From positions 1 through 64,000 of the forward strand of contig NZ_AZEC01000011.1 of assembly GCF_001435585.1 (NCBI RefSeq): 64,000 nucleotides of DNA, given 5' to 3'. The stretch is from Schleiferilactobacillus perolens DSM 12744 (GTDB lineage Bacteria; Bacillota; Bacilli; Lactobacillales; Lactobacillaceae). Positions 1-8,970 of this stretch are shown piece by piece. Position numbers and translations under genes: made by a program. The notes below the pieces were generated by a model. The model was not told where the DNA came from. It searched no databases and saw nothing but the letters and a program-made list of their open reading frames with translations. Positions within the stretch are counted from its first letter, which is position 1. The number at the start of each line of letters is the position of its first letter.

Positions 1-19
1 TTGCCATGTCATCACCCTC

Positions 20-289
20 TTATTTGGCGTACTGCGTGTCCAATTCAACTTTGTTTTGGCCGACTTGATCAACCCGCTTCAAGTCGCCTAGCAAAAGCGA
101 CTCCAGCGCATTGATTTGGTTAGTCAGTTGATCGTAGGTAGCCCAAATGTTCTTGACCTCTGGGACCTGCAAACCGGTAGATGATTTCTGCATGCCATTC
201 TTGGAGTGGAGTCCACTCGCAGCCGCTTTCGCCAACGATAATTGACTCCCAAATTCGCCTTGATCAATACTGATTGGTCCAACACCCAT
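20..289 (-). CDS. DUF3130/TIGR04197-like type VII secretion small protein
   Basis: An 89-residue protein with no signal peptide, mostly helical in appearance. It resembles the small DUF3130 (TIGR04197, YwqI-like) proteins encoded just before LXG toxins in type VIIb secretion loci, where they act as helical partners or targeting factors for the toxin. The start has a good ribosome site (GGGAGG) and lies 19 bases after the preceding DUF3958-like gene, so it belongs to the same minus-strand transcript as the WXG100 gene. Downstream on the same strand a further ATG with a GAGGGTG site begins at base 7 and runs off the window; by position this would be the LXG effector, which cannot be seen here. 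The family call rests on size, composition and neighbours. Confidence 0.6.
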   Translation of the reverse strand: MGVGPISIDQGEFGSQLSLAKAAASGLHSKNGMQKSSTGLQVPEVKNIWATYDQLTNQINALESLLLGDLKRVDQVGQNKVELDTQYAK

Positions 290-308
290 GGCAATTTCCT
301 CCCCTCAG

Positions 309-686
309 TTAAAACGGTAATAACACATGTGTCTCGTTCTGGGACTGTAATGTCACAATGGCATCCTGAATGTCGTACTGCACCGCGCTAATATCTTGGG
401 TGGTGGTCTGCTGATGATCTTCCGTGTTATGCAATGCTTGCAAGTAGTCTTGCTGATAATGATCTCCCGCCCAGACATTTGGACTGGCATGATCCAGACT
501 GCTAATCTTGACGGCATTCCATTCGCCAAATAACTCGTTGATTTGACTCAGGGCTGCCTCTAATCGGGCAATCTTTTCGGCACGAATAGCATTGCGCCGG
601 TCAATAGCCGCATTTTCGTCACTGACATCTTGCATCCTTTTCGCCAAATCCTTGGCGGCAGCTTCAACGCCTTCTAATAACCCCAT
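309..686 (-). CDS. DUF3958-like type VII secretion accessory protein
   Basis: A 125-residue, largely alpha-helical protein with a predicted coiled coil over residues 1-55. Its length, helical character and place between a DUF4176 gene and a DUF3130-like gene fit DUF3958, a partner found with LXG toxins in type VIIb systems of Firmicutes. A VWAGDHY stretch near residue 70 resembles a WxG-type turn. The start codon shares one base with the stop of the DUF4176 gene (TAATG), indicating translational coupling. No enzymatic motif is visible. The function, helping to present a toxin to the secretion machine, is inferred from neighbours. Confidence 0.55.
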   Translation of the reverse strand: MGLLEGVEAAAKDLAKRMQDVSDENAAIDRRNAIRAEKIARLEAALSQINELFGEWNAVKISSLDHASPNVWAGDHYQQDYLQALHNTEDHQQTTTQDISAVQYDIQDAIVTLQSQNETHVLLPF

Positions 687-1099
687 TACTCATCATCCTC
701 TCGTACTGCCGCAAAGGGATCATCATCGTTGTTTGGCTTTGGTGTTGTTGCCGCTTGACCGTTTTTTTCAGGGACTTGACCATCAAGTGAACCTTTTCCC
801 GCATCAGCTAAAACAGCCAATGCCTCATTTAGCTGTTCAACCATGATTGTATCGTCATCGTCACTAAACCCTTTAAAGATTAAGCGGCTAATGTCTTCCT
901 GATTGAAATAGACCAACTGATCTTCAACCAGCCCCTCTGGGTAAAGAATCGCGCCGTAATCATAATACTTGGTGCCGCCGTCTTCTTGGTTCAATTCAAT
1001 CGCTCGTTGGACGATCACGATCCGCTTGATAACACCTGTTAACATCACCACAGAGCCTAGTGGCAAAAATTCTGTCTTCTCCATTTTTTGTTCCCCCAT
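686..1099 (-). CDS. DUF4176 domain protein of a type VII secretion locus
   Basis: A 137-residue protein. Residues 11-75 carry the DUF4176 pattern: LPLGSVVMLTG, then a strand with VIVQRAI, then YDYGAILYPEG. DUF4176 proteins are small soluble proteins of unknown role that recur beside WXG100 and LXG genes. The C-terminal third is acidic and low in complexity, rich in D, N and P. Two start codons are possible, the ATG used here behind GAAGGA and an in-frame ATG five codons later behind GGGGGA. It lies downstream of the WXG100 gene but is separated from it by a terminator-like hairpin, so it may be read by partial readthrough. Confidence 0.75.
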   Translation of the reverse strand: MGEQKMEKTEFLPLGSVVMLTGVIKRIVIVQRAIELNQEDGGTKYYDYGAILYPEGLVEDQLVYFNQEDISRLIFKGFSDDDDTIMVEQLNEALAVLADAGKGSLDGQVPEKNGQAATTPKPNNDDDPFAAVREDDE

Positions 1100-1171
1100 T
1101 TTTTCCTTCGGTAAGTGGATTCAACCAAATGTGCAACCGTAATTGGTATCGCTTTTACTGGGACTTTTAAA

Positions 1172-1207
1172 AAATGCCGATGCGGGTCTTATACCGCACC
1201 GGCATTT
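1172..1207 (-). terminator. intrinsic terminator or attenuator after WXG100 gene
   Basis: A GC-rich hairpin (AAATGCCG-TGCGG, loop, CCGCA-CGGCATTT) is followed on the minus strand by six T residues. It sits between the WXG100 gene and the DUF4176 gene, so it probably makes the WXG100 message more abundant than the rest of the cassette. Confidence 0.8.
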
Positions 1208-1239
1208 CAGCCCACCGTTAAAACGGTACCATTCGAATC

Positions 1240-1533
1240 TTATAAGTGAAACGACTGGGCATCCTGGGCATCGCGTTCTGCAACAGTCTGTGCGTATTTC
1301 ACAAGCTGTTGATTGATCGATGCCAGCAACTCTTCAAATTTCTTCACTTCGCCCTCGAGTTGTGCATATTGCTCCAGGTATGCCTGGAAGGCTTGGCCCT
1401 TCCATTCTTCGGCAATTGTGTTGTTCATGTTGCCGACTTTTTGCAATGCCTGTTCAATTTCATCACGTGCTTGAAGGTAAACCTGAGCCTGCTGTGTGAG
1501 CTCTTCGGGTGTCACGGAAATTTGTCCGGCCAT
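1240..1533 (-). CDS. WXG100 family type VII secretion protein (EsxA-like)
   Basis: A 97-residue helical hairpin protein with the WxG motif (EEWKGQAF, W at about residue 44) in the turn, and no signal peptide. This is the standard architecture of WXG100 proteins secreted as dimers by the type VII (ESX/Yuk) machine. The ATG was chosen because the sequence [12 protein letters not shown] is a typical WXG100 N-terminus and is preceded by GGGAAGAGG at good spacing; an upstream in-frame extension of 37 residues has no family character. It is the first gene of a cassette leading to DUF4176, DUF3958-like and DUF3130-like genes. The membrane components of the machine are not in the window. Confidence 0.9.
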   Translation of the reverse strand: MAGQISVTPEELTQQAQVYLQARDEIEQALQKVGNMNNTIAEEWKGQAFQAYLEQYAQLEGEVKKFEELLASINQQLVKYAQTVAERDAQDAQSFHL

Positions 1534-1644
1534 ACTTGTACCTCTTCCCTTCATATTTCTAAGCAGTTTCCCCAAAAGTTCTCCTGAAAGTTGATTACGC
1601 CAACCGGATATCACAAGTGATTCAGTGAACATCCTCGAAATCAT

Positions 1645-1945
1645 TCTATTCCAAATCCAGGAATATATAAAGCGCTTTTTTAACCCTTTTAGATTCTATT
1701 TTTACAAGTTATTTTTACAAAAAATGAATCATCTTATTGCCTATCCACGTCAGGTTTTCGGATAACGTATCGATCGTCGCTCCGGTCTAGTCCAAAGTAT
1801 ATTTTCAAATCGTTTTTACATATTTATAAAAAGGTCCGGACCATTTTCACAAGGTAATGATGATTTTTGCAAGGCAAAAAACCGTTTCCCGCTCGTGCTA
1901 TAATAAACTAAGTATTTATCGTCCAATGTTTAAGGAAGGAAAACT
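1645..1945. promoter_or_regulatory. AT-rich intergenic region with HD-gene promoter
   Basis: A divergent intergenic region between the WXG100 cassette (-) and the HD gene (+). For the + strand, an extended -10 element TGCTATAAT lies at 1896-1904, about 40 bases before the start. A perfect 10-bp palindrome GGTCCGGACC at 1833-1842 could be an operator. On the minus strand a TATATT near 1661-1666 is a weak candidate -10 for the WXG100 transcript. No gene is seen. Confidence 0.5.
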
Positions 1946-3310
1946 ATGTATACTTCGCCTTTGCTGCCCCGGGAAAAAGTATTCAGAGACCCGGTGCATA
2001 ATTATATTCATGTCGAGCACAAAGTTATTCTCGACCTCATCAATACCACGGAATTCCAGCGGCTGCGCCGGATTAAGCAGTTGGGCACCAGCTCCTTCAC
2101 GTTCCATGGTGCTGAGCACACGCGATTCACTCATTCTTTGGGTGTTTACGAATTAACCCGCCAGATCTGCAACAATTTCCAACAGAATTACCCGTCAAAG
2201 CACCCTGGTGACGGGTTGTGGAATGACGACGAAAATCGCTTAGTCGCGCTGTGTGCTGCCTTGCTCCACGATATCGGTCATGGGGCTTATTCGCATACCT
2301 TTGAGCATATCTTCGGGACGAACCATGAACATATCACGACGGAGATCCTCACTTCTCCGGAAACTGAAGTGAACCAGGTGCTTTCTTCCGTCGCCCCTGA
2401 TTTCCCAGAAGCAGTAGCCAGTGTGATCGATCATACGTATCCCAATCCCCAAGTCGTCCAAATGATTTCCAGTCAAATTGATGCGGATCGAATGGACTAT
2501 TTGCTGCGGGACGCTTATAACACGGGCACCAAATATGGTCTATTTGACGTGACGCGAATCTTGCGGGTAATGCGACCTTATGCCCAGGGTATTGCCTTTG
2601 AAAGTGACGGGATGCACGCGGTGGAAGACTATATCATTTGCCGCTTCCAGATGTATCAGCAGGTTTACTTCCATCCGGTTTCCCGGGGAATGGAGGTTGT
2701 CTTGGCCCACTTGCTGCAACGGGCTAAATATCTGTATGAACACCATCAGCTGGGTGAGCTGACCCCGACGCTGTTGATTCCGTTCTTTGAGAGCAACTTT
2801 AGTTTGCATGATTATCTCAATTTGGATGACGGTGTGCTTAATACCTACTTTATCTATTGGCGGGAAGATCCCGATGATGCGCTGCGGGATTTGGCCCATC
2901 GCTTCTTGGACCGTAAACCCTTCAAGTCCGTCACGTATTCCCAAGAGACGCGGGAGCTGATCCCCAAGATGCGCGAATTGATCGGGGCCGCTGGTTTCAA
3001 TCCGGACTATTACTCGGCGCTCAATGACAGTTATGATTTACCCTATGATGCCTATGATCCGTCATCCAAAGAGCCAAAGACCCAGATTGAAATCATGGCG
3101 GAGGACGGCACGTTGAATGAGCTGTCCACCTTGAGTATGCTGGTGGCGGCCATCGCGGGCCGGTCCACGGGTGATGAGCGTTTCTACTTCCCTAAAGAGA
3201 TGCTGGCGAAACAAGACGACAGCCTCTTCTCCCCCATTTATGACCAATTCCAGCGCTACATCCATAACGGTGCGCTGTCTTTTCCCAGAAAGGATGCTGA
3301 TGATGAGTAA
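1946..3310 (+). CDS. HD-domain phosphohydrolase (YwfO/EF1143-like dNTPase)
   Basis: A 454-residue protein with an HD metal-binding domain over roughly residues 50-190: His63 in HTRFTHSLGV, the His108-Asp109 doublet in LLHDIGHG, and Asp179/Asp181 in SSQIDADRMDYLLRD. These are the ligands of SAMHD1/dGTPase-type enzymes. The closest known architecture is the EF1143/YwfO group, of which EF1143 is a dNTP triphosphohydrolase. The start has a clear site, AAGGAAGG. The last bases overlap the start of the following HAD phosphatase gene by 8 bases, so the two are translated as an operon. Cytosolic. Substrate preference cannot be read from the sequence. Confidence 0.88.
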   Translation: MYTSPLLPREKVFRDPVHNYIHVEHKVILDLINTTEFQRLRRIKQLGTSSFTFHGAEHTRFTHSLGVYELTRQICNNFQQNYPSKHPGDGLWNDDENRLVALCAALLHDIGHGAYSHTFEHIFGTNHEHITTEILTSPETEVNQVLSSVAPDFPEAVASVIDHTYPNPQVVQMISSQIDADRMDYLLRDAYNTGTKYGLFDVTRILRVMRPYAQGIAFESDGMHAVEDYIICRFQMYQQVYFHPVSRGMEVVLAHLLQRAKYLYEHHQLGELTPTLLIPFFESNFSLHDYLNLDDGVLNTYFIYWREDPDDALRDLAHRFLDRKPFKSVTYSQETRELIPKMRELIGAAGFNPDYYSALNDSYDLPYDAYDPSSKEPKTQIEIMAEDGTLNELSTLSMLVAAIAGRSTGDERFYFPKEMLAKQDDSLFSPIYDQFQRYIHNGALSFPRKDADDE

Positions 3311-4118
3311 GTACCAAATCGTGGCCGTTGATCTGGACGGTACCTTGTTGAATGAACATAGTCAATTGAATCCGCGGACCATTGCCGCCGTGAAGGCTGC
3401 CAAGGAGCAAGGGGTCCATGTGGTCGTCTGCACTGGCCGGCCGCTCGCCGGGGTGCGGGACTTTCTGGCGCAATTGGATCTGCTTGATCCGGATGATTAT
3501 GTGATCACCTTCAATGGGTCGTTGGTGCAAAAGACCAGCGATGAGGCCGTCTTGGTACGCCACACAATCTCCTTTACCGATTTCTTTGACCTGGAATATT
3601 TGGGCCGCAAGATGGGCGTGCACATGCACGCGGAGGACGACCATCATATGTACACCACCAATAAGAACATTTCTCCTTATTCTGTGGGTGAGAGCTACCT
3701 GACCCATATGCCGATTCGGTATCGGGCCATTGACGATTTCCCGGCCAGCAAACGTTTCTCGAAGGTCATGTTCATTGACGATCCGAAGCTGCTGGACGCC
3801 ATGCAGGGTCAGATCCCGCAGAAATACTTAGATCGCTTCCGCTTTGTGCGCAGCGAGCCCTTCTTCCTGGAAGTCATCAACCCCAATGCCAGTAAAGGCA
3901 ATGCCCTACGTGATCTAGCCAAACGGTTAGGGGTCGCCAAGGAAGCCGTCATGGCCTTCGGGGACCAGGGTAACGATATTAGTATGTTAGAGTTTGCCGG
4001 CACCGGGGTCGCTATGGCCAACGCCATTCCAGAGGTCAAAGAAACAGCCCAGATCACCACCGCCTCCAACATTGAAGACGGGGTGGCCCAGGCCATTGAA
4101 AAGTATGTGCTCAATTAA
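3303..4118 (+). CDS. Cof-type HAD-IIB family sugar/nucleotide phosphatase
   Basis: A 271-residue HAD hydrolase. Motif I is DLDGT at residues 10-14 with the nucleophile Asp10. Motif II is the TGRP segment near residue 43. Motif IV is GDQGNDISML near the C-terminus. A large C2-type cap between motifs II and III marks it as Cof/HAD-IIB, a group that dephosphorylates sugar phosphates, FMN and similar metabolites. An ATG three bases upstream (3300) is an alternative start; both share the AGAAAGGA site. It overlaps the HD gene and ends just before a convergent Nudix gene. Confidence 0.9.
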   Translation: MSKYQIVAVDLDGTLLNEHSQLNPRTIAAVKAAKEQGVHVVVCTGRPLAGVRDFLAQLDLLDPDDYVITFNGSLVQKTSDEAVLVRHTISFTDFFDLEYLGRKMGVHMHAEDDHHMYTTNKNISPYSVGESYLTHMPIRYRAIDDFPASKRFSKVMFIDDPKLLDAMQGQIPQKYLDRFRFVRSEPFFLEVINPNASKGNALRDLAKRLGVAKEAVMAFGDQGNDISMLEFAGTGVAMANAIPEVKETAQITTASNIEDGVAQAIEKYVLN

Positions 4119-4121
4119 TTA

Positions 4122-4586
4122 TCATGAGGGCCGCACGCCCTGGGTTTGTAACCACTGATCCAGTGCCCAGCGGTGGGATGCCCGTTTTAACGCAAACTGT
4201 GCCGTAATAATCGGCTGCCACGTCAGTATATTAAAGTCCTCCAACGGGGGGGCTATTTTTTTATACCCGGTTGTGGCAAAAAAGTAGCCAGGATTGTAAA
4301 AAGCGGTGCGCCGATGGCGGGAATAGTAGTAATCCGCCGCCTCGCCCAAGTAAGTTGCGGGCGGGATGGCAATGCCGAATTCCTCCCGTAATTCCCGGGT
4401 CAATGTTGCCTGCTGGTCTTCCCCGGCCTCCATGCCGCCGCCGGGTAAAATCAATGCGCCGTTGGGCGCAATCAACACCAGAATCCGCTGCCGATCGGCG
4501 TCGGGAATCACCACATAAGCACCGGTCCGGGTGGCATAAGACATGCCCGCTGGCAACTGGCCAAAAGTCGGTATCGCCATCTGCAT
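4122..4586 (-). CDS. Nudix hydrolase
   Basis: A 154-residue protein with a perfect Nudix box starting in LPGGGMEAGEDQQATL and ending in RELREEFGI (G-x5-E-x7-REU-x-EE-x-G-U), so the Mg2+-binding catalytic helix is complete. Such enzymes cleave nucleoside diphosphates linked to another moiety; the substrate is unknown. The ATG shares its A with the stop of the upstream transglutaminase gene (TGATG), and a GAAAGGA site precedes it, so it is the last cistron of the MoxR-DUF58-transglutaminase operon. A GTG one codon upstream is a less likely start. Its presence in that operon has no obvious functional link. Confidence 0.88.
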   Translation of the reverse strand: MQMAIPTFGQLPAGMSYATRTGAYVVIPDADRQRILVLIAPNGALILPGGGMEAGEDQQATLTRELREEFGIAIPPATYLGEAADYYYSRHRRTAFYNPGYFFATTGYKKIAPPLEDFNILTWQPIITAQFALKRASHRWALDQWLQTQGVRPS

Positions 4587-6841
4587 CACTTTCCTTTCTT
4601 CGTCCGCAAACTGGTCTGGAGAATCCGCAACACTTGTTGCAGTTTCTCCAGTGTGGACTGATCCACCATTTGTTTTGCCCCGTTTTGTCCACTGTAAAGC
4701 AGGTCATTCACATTTTCAACTAACCCGGTCAAACTATCCGGCGGCAGATCATAGGTCGTGGTGAACCGCTGGTAATAGGCGGTGATTGTCTCGCCGACTG
4801 GGCGGGGCAAGAAGGCCGTGACGACCCGGTCAAAGAGACGGAAAACGCGGGCCAAATCGCCATTTGTCAGGTGGCGCAACCGCCAGCTGGTCCACATGAT
4901 CAACACCCGCCGCCGCTGCCAGAACAAGAGCCCCGCACTGAGGGCCGCTACTCCCGCCGCAATCCCGGCGATGAGCCAGCCAGAATAATCATTGGTGGTC
5001 GTGGTGGTGTCACTGGTACTGCTGACGCTGCTGCGGGCGGCCTGTGAGACGCTGCGACTGACTGAACTGGTACTGCTGCTGGAGCTGGCTGAACTGGCGG
5101 TACTGCTGCTGCTGGCCGATGGTGTATCAGATTCATTCGCTGTTTGCTTCCGCTCGTCAGGATTGGTGAATCCGGGGGTCGGCTCAAAGGGCACCCAGCC
5201 GATATCGGTAAAGTAAACCTCTGGCCAGGAATGGGCGGCAGAATTGAGAATTTGATACTGGGAGCGGCCGCCGCTGGCGATACCCACCGGATTGCCGCCG
5301 TTAAACCCTTTGGCCCATCTTGCCGGAATCCCGAGACTGCGCAGCATCACGATCATGGCCGTAGAATAGTTGTCGCAGTACCCAGTTTTACTATCGAACA
5401 GAAAATAGTCCACATAATCTCGCCCACTGGGCGTTCGCGGGGTATCCACTTTGGAATATAGCAGATCCATATTATCCCGCAGGTAATCGCGGATCGCCGT
5501 CACTTGACTATAATAAGTTGTCTTATTCCGCACAATCCGGGCCGCCAGATCCTTAGTGCGTTTCGTCACACTACGGGGCAGTTCCAGATCTCGGGAAAAA
5601 GCACTGGTTCCTTGGTCAATCGTAGGGTTCGGCGCATTGACGAGCTGGCTGGTGGTGTAATTGTATTTTTCATAGGTGGCAGTAATACGATTCACCGCCG
5701 CAAACGACCGACTGCGCCCGCCGGTGAACAATCGATTGCGGTTCCCTGCCCAGCCGACAAACACATTGGTGGTTTGCCGATCAACAGAATTCAGCGTAAT
5801 GGCGCCATAGGGCAGCGGGACAAAATCGCTGGCGTCGGTGAACGTCATGGATAAGTTGTGTTTGGTGGCGGCCGTCTTCGACGTCATCCCGGCAATCGGC
5901 AATTGCGCCGGTAACCCCCGCAACCGCTCATAATCAGTCAGCACGCTGGTTTCCCAGCCCTTCCCGGTGTAGTCGTCCTTGGTCTCCACTCGCCAATAAT
6001 GATCTTCATAATCCACTGCGGTGAAGACCACTGAATTATCATCAAATAGCGGGCCGCCTAAAGTTGTATCGTTCTCGCTGAAACCGGTCCGGGCTGAACC
6101 GGCACCAAACCGTTCCAACGATTGGAAAAAGCCGGCGGTGTTCAATCGATCCCGCAAAGCGCTGGTGTTATTCACCAGCGGCGCCGTGACGTTGGCCAAA
6201 TAAGTATTTTGATTGGCCGCCAGCTGCATCAGCCCCACTGCCGCTAGCGCCGTGACCACCCCGGCAATGGTGACCGGCCAGCGGGGCCGATCTGCCATCA
6301 ACTGGCGCACCACGGCCAGGACACTGGCCACAGTCATTAATAACATCACCGTGGTCGTCAAGTCATCGCCGTTGAACACATTCACGGCCACAAGATAGGC
6401 CACCAACGCTAACGCCGTGACCAACCAGATATCGTAACGCACATAGAGAATCGTGAGTGCGGCAATGGCCAGTAAAATGAGCACTAAACTCAACAGTGAC
6501 GGCACTGTCGCGGCGGTCGCCCCAAGATAACTGGCAATACTGTCACTCAGCCGGTTAATCGTTTGCTCGGCCCAGGCCACTGTGATGCCGCCCCGGCCGG
6601 GAAACAACGCGTACACAATGCCGATCATGGCCAGGGGCAGCGTCAGGAAAGTGAGCGGCCACCACCGTCGGCCCAATCGCCACGGCAGGACGCAGACAAT
6701 CGCCACCAGAACAAAGAGCATGAGCGGCCACTCGGCGCGCAAGTGATTGACCCGGACAAATGTCGGCATGGTGATCATAATCATCGCCGCATGTAAAAGA
6801 ATGCCCCCGACGACTAAGAAAGGCTGGCGTAATTGTCTCAT
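4586..6841 (-). CDS. membrane transglutaminase-like cysteine protease-fold protein (TgpA type)
   Basis: A 751-residue membrane protein. The N-terminal third has about six hydrophobic segments. A long extracytoplasmic part follows, with a transglutaminase-core domain: catalytic Cys in KTGYCDNYST, His in NSAAHSWPEVYF, and Asp in the following TDIGWVPFEPT strand. A Ser/Thr-rich linker then leads to one more membrane segment and a DUF4129-like cytoplasmic tail. TgpA-type proteins always travel with MoxR and DUF58 genes, as here, and are thought to act in cell-envelope assembly or stress. The start ATG overlaps the DUF58 stop by four bases (ATGA). The Ser-rich linker is unusually monotonous. Confidence 0.9.
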   Translation of the reverse strand: MRQLRQPFLVVGGILLHAAMIMITMPTFVRVNHLRAEWPLMLFVLVAIVCVLPWRLGRRWWPLTFLTLPLAMIGIVYALFPGRGGITVAWAEQTINRLSDSIASYLGATAATVPSLLSLVLILLAIAALTILYVRYDIWLVTALALVAYLVAVNVFNGDDLTTTVMLLMTVASVLAVVRQLMADRPRWPVTIAGVVTALAAVGLMQLAANQNTYLANVTAPLVNNTSALRDRLNTAGFFQSLERFGAGSARTGFSENDTTLGGPLFDDNSVVFTAVDYEDHYWRVETKDDYTGKGWETSVLTDYERLRGLPAQLPIAGMTSKTAATKHNLSMTFTDASDFVPLPYGAITLNSVDRQTTNVFVGWAGNRNRLFTGGRSRSFAAVNRITATYEKYNYTTSQLVNAPNPTIDQGTSAFSRDLELPRSVTKRTKDLAARIVRNKTTYYSQVTAIRDYLRDNMDLLYSKVDTPRTPSGRDYVDYFLFDSKTGYCDNYSTAMIVMLRSLGIPARWAKGFNGGNPVGIASGGRSQYQILNSAAHSWPEVYFTDIGWVPFEPTPGFTNPDERKQTANESDTPSASSSSTASSASSSSSTSSVSRSVSQAARSSVSSTSDTTTTTNDYSGWLIAGIAAGVAALSAGLLFWQRRRVLIMWTSWRLRHLTNGDLARVFRLFDRVVTAFLPRPVGETITAYYQRFTTTYDLPPDSLTGLVENVNDLLYSGQNGAKQMVDQSTLEKLQQVLRILQTSLRTKKGK

Positions 6842-7872
6842 ACCGCACTCACCTGCTTTCTCCGATCTGGCCAAACCAGCGTGCCATCAGTCCCAATTTG
6901 AATTTGCACAGGGTGGACGCCGGCCGGCAGTTCGGGGCGTCTTGACCCCAGTGTAACCACTTTGGCCCCCTGCATTTGGCCCGTACCGGCTCCTGCCCAG
7001 GCAGCCAATTTTTCCGCCGGCTGATAAGCCGCCGCAACAGCCGGGGCCAGGCGATGGGCTGTTTGCCACACTCCCTGGTCATCCGGCCACCAATATTGGA
7101 CATTGGTCCAATTGGCCGTGGCTTGTTGGAGGGTATAAAACAACGCCCAGGTTTGTTCATCAAAGTGAGGACGATCCTGACTGAACAAAATGTGGATAAA
7201 AGGCGTCGGTTCCGGCAGCAGTTCCCGAATCATCGGATGGCCGGTGCGGGCAGTGATCTGCCAATCAATGACCCCCAACGGATCACCAGGGACATAGGGT
7301 CGAAACCCTTTTAAACTATACGGGTCTGCTAGCCCGCTTTGCTGCCGGGCGCGTAATGCATTCAAAGCGGGCAATACCTTGGCAGCTAAAGCCGGCTCGG
7401 CGGCCGGGACGACCATAATATCCACCGGTACCCGCAATCGCCGGCCGCGGCGCAACAGGCCAAACAGATCGCTGGCGGCAGTATCCACCGTTAAATGACT
7501 GAAGACCCCCCGGGGCAACTGGGCGTGCCACTGATCCGGTACCGGTCGTTTACCCAGTAGCAACAATGGGGACTGCCACCCCTGCTGATCCCGGACTTGC
7601 ACTTGAGTCAGCCACTGCCACCAATGCTTCATGCGCACCTGCGCCGTGAGTTGGAAGGGCTGATTAGCCACAGCTTGGCGCGGGGCCACCTGCCAATGAA
7701 TGCTCCCCAGCGGCCACACCATCTGACTAACGCAGAGGATAAAAATGAACACCATGCCATACCAGATGGCCCACACCATGGCCGAGTTAAAAATAGCCGC
7801 CAAAAAGAAGCTGGCGACCACGACCAGGATAAAAAATATGTTGCCGAGCCAGTGCTTGATTCGATTCCTCAT
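6838..7872 (-). CDS. DUF58 domain-containing membrane protein
   Basis: A 344-residue protein with two hydrophobic segments in the first 55 residues, followed by a soluble region containing the DUF58 signature (KGFRPYVPGDPLGVIDWQ). DUF58 proteins resemble von Willebrand A domains and pair with MoxR ATPases, which are thought to remodel or load their client complexes. The ATG at 7872 was preferred because GGAG stands eight bases ahead; a GTG three codons upstream overlaps the MoxR stop by four bases and is an alternative. It is the middle gene of the MoxR-DUF58-transglutaminase set. Confidence 0.9.
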   Translation of the reverse strand: MRNRIKHWLGNIFFILVVVASFFLAAIFNSAMVWAIWYGMVFIFILCVSQMVWPLGSIHWQVAPRQAVANQPFQLTAQVRMKHWWQWLTQVQVRDQQGWQSPLLLLGKRPVPDQWHAQLPRGVFSHLTVDTAASDLFGLLRRGRRLRVPVDIMVVPAAEPALAAKVLPALNALRARQQSGLADPYSLKGFRPYVPGDPLGVIDWQITARTGHPMIRELLPEPTPFIHILFSQDRPHFDEQTWALFYTLQQATANWTNVQYWWPDDQGVWQTAHRLAPAVAAAYQPAEKLAAWAGAGTGQMQGAKVVTLGSRRPELPAGVHPVQIQIGTDGTLVWPDRRKQVSAV

Positions 7873-7877
7873 GGCAT

Positions 7878-8840
7878 TCACTCCACTGGGACAGTGGTGG
7901 TACGCAGAATATCCTGCAAAATTGCGGGCACCGGATCGACCTCGCCATTACTGCCTTGGTTGAGGATCAACCGGTGATGGAAAGTCGGCGCCAAAACGGC
8001 CTGCACGTCATCCGGCAGGACATACTCCCGCCCCATGCAAAGCGCGTACGCCTTAGCGGCACTGACCAGGGCCATGCCGCCCCGGGGAGAGATTCCCAGG
8101 CGGACCCGGGGATCTTGGCGGGTGGCATCAATCAGCCGCCAAATGTAGTCGATCAATGCATCGCTCACATGGACCGTCGCCGCCATTTGCTTCAAATTCT
8201 TCAGATCATCGGTGGCAATCACCGGTGCAATATCGTGAATGTGGGCGGCCGGATCGGCGCCGATAAGCAGCTGCTGCTCCGCACGGCGATCGGGGTAACC
8301 CAATGACAGACGGAACAAGAACCGGTCGATTTGGGCTTCCGGCAATGGATAAGTACCCTCATAATCTGTGGGATTCTGGGTCGCCAGCACAAAGAAGTCC
8401 GGGCTTAAATCATACGTGGTCCCATCCACCGTCACCCGCCGCTCCGCCATAGCTTCCAGCAAGGCCGCTTGTGCACGGGGCGTGGCCCGATTAATTTCAT
8501 CCGCTAAGAGGACCGTGGTAAACACAGGTCCCTCGCGGAAGGAAAAGTCGTGGCGGCTCTCATCGTAAATGGTGACCCCAATGATGTCGCTGGGCAGTAA
8601 ATCCGGTGTAAATTGAATCCGCTGAAAAGGGAGCTGGAGGGCATTGGCCAAGGAGCGCACCAGCGTGGTCTTTCCCACCCCGGGAATATCTTCAAACAAC
8701 ACATGTCCGCCCGCCAGCATCGCCGCAATGGTCAACATAATTTCATGGGGTTTGCCAATGACCGTCTCGGCCACGTTGGCGGCAATTTGATCGATACACT
8801 GCTTTGCACTGACACTATCTGAAATAATCACGGCCCGCAC
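7878..8840 (-). CDS. MoxR family AAA+ ATPase
   Basis: A 320-residue AAA+ protein with Walker A in DIPGVGKTTLV, Walker B in VLLADEINRA, and the sensor segment LATQNPTDYEGTYPLPEAQ followed by the DRFLF arginine-finger region. MoxR ATPases act as chaperones for metal insertion or assembly of surface complexes. It heads the operon MoxR-DUF58-transglutaminase-Nudix. The start is uncertain: a GTG is used here with only a weak site, and another GTG lies three codons downstream. No promoter stands out in the 130 bases between it and mscL. Confidence 0.92.
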   Translation of the reverse strand: MRAVIISDSVSAKQCIDQIAANVAETVIGKPHEIMLTIAAMLAGGHVLFEDIPGVGKTTLVRSLANALQLPFQRIQFTPDLLPSDIIGVTIYDESRHDFSFREGPVFTTVLLADEINRATPRAQAALLEAMAERRVTVDGTTYDLSPDFFVLATQNPTDYEGTYPLPEAQIDRFLFRLSLGYPDRRAEQQLLIGADPAAHIHDIAPVIATDDLKNLKQMAATVHVSDALIDYIWRLIDATRQDPRVRLGISPRGGMALVSAAKAYALCMGREYVLPDDVQAVLAPTFHHRLILNQGSNGEVDPVPAILQDILRTTTVPVE

Positions 8841-8970
8841 TTCGCTTTCTGATAAATTCTCTTCGATACTCTTATTGTACCGGATTTATTTAAAAATGTG
8901 GCATTTACGGATGCGCCATCCCCGCTCGACTCGATATACTATAGATATACAATAGAAGGAGGCAAAATAA

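Noticed and set aside
3192-3707. A 171-codon open frame on the minus strand.
   Set aside because: Opposite the HD and HAD genes, both with catalytic motifs; a shadow of codon bias.
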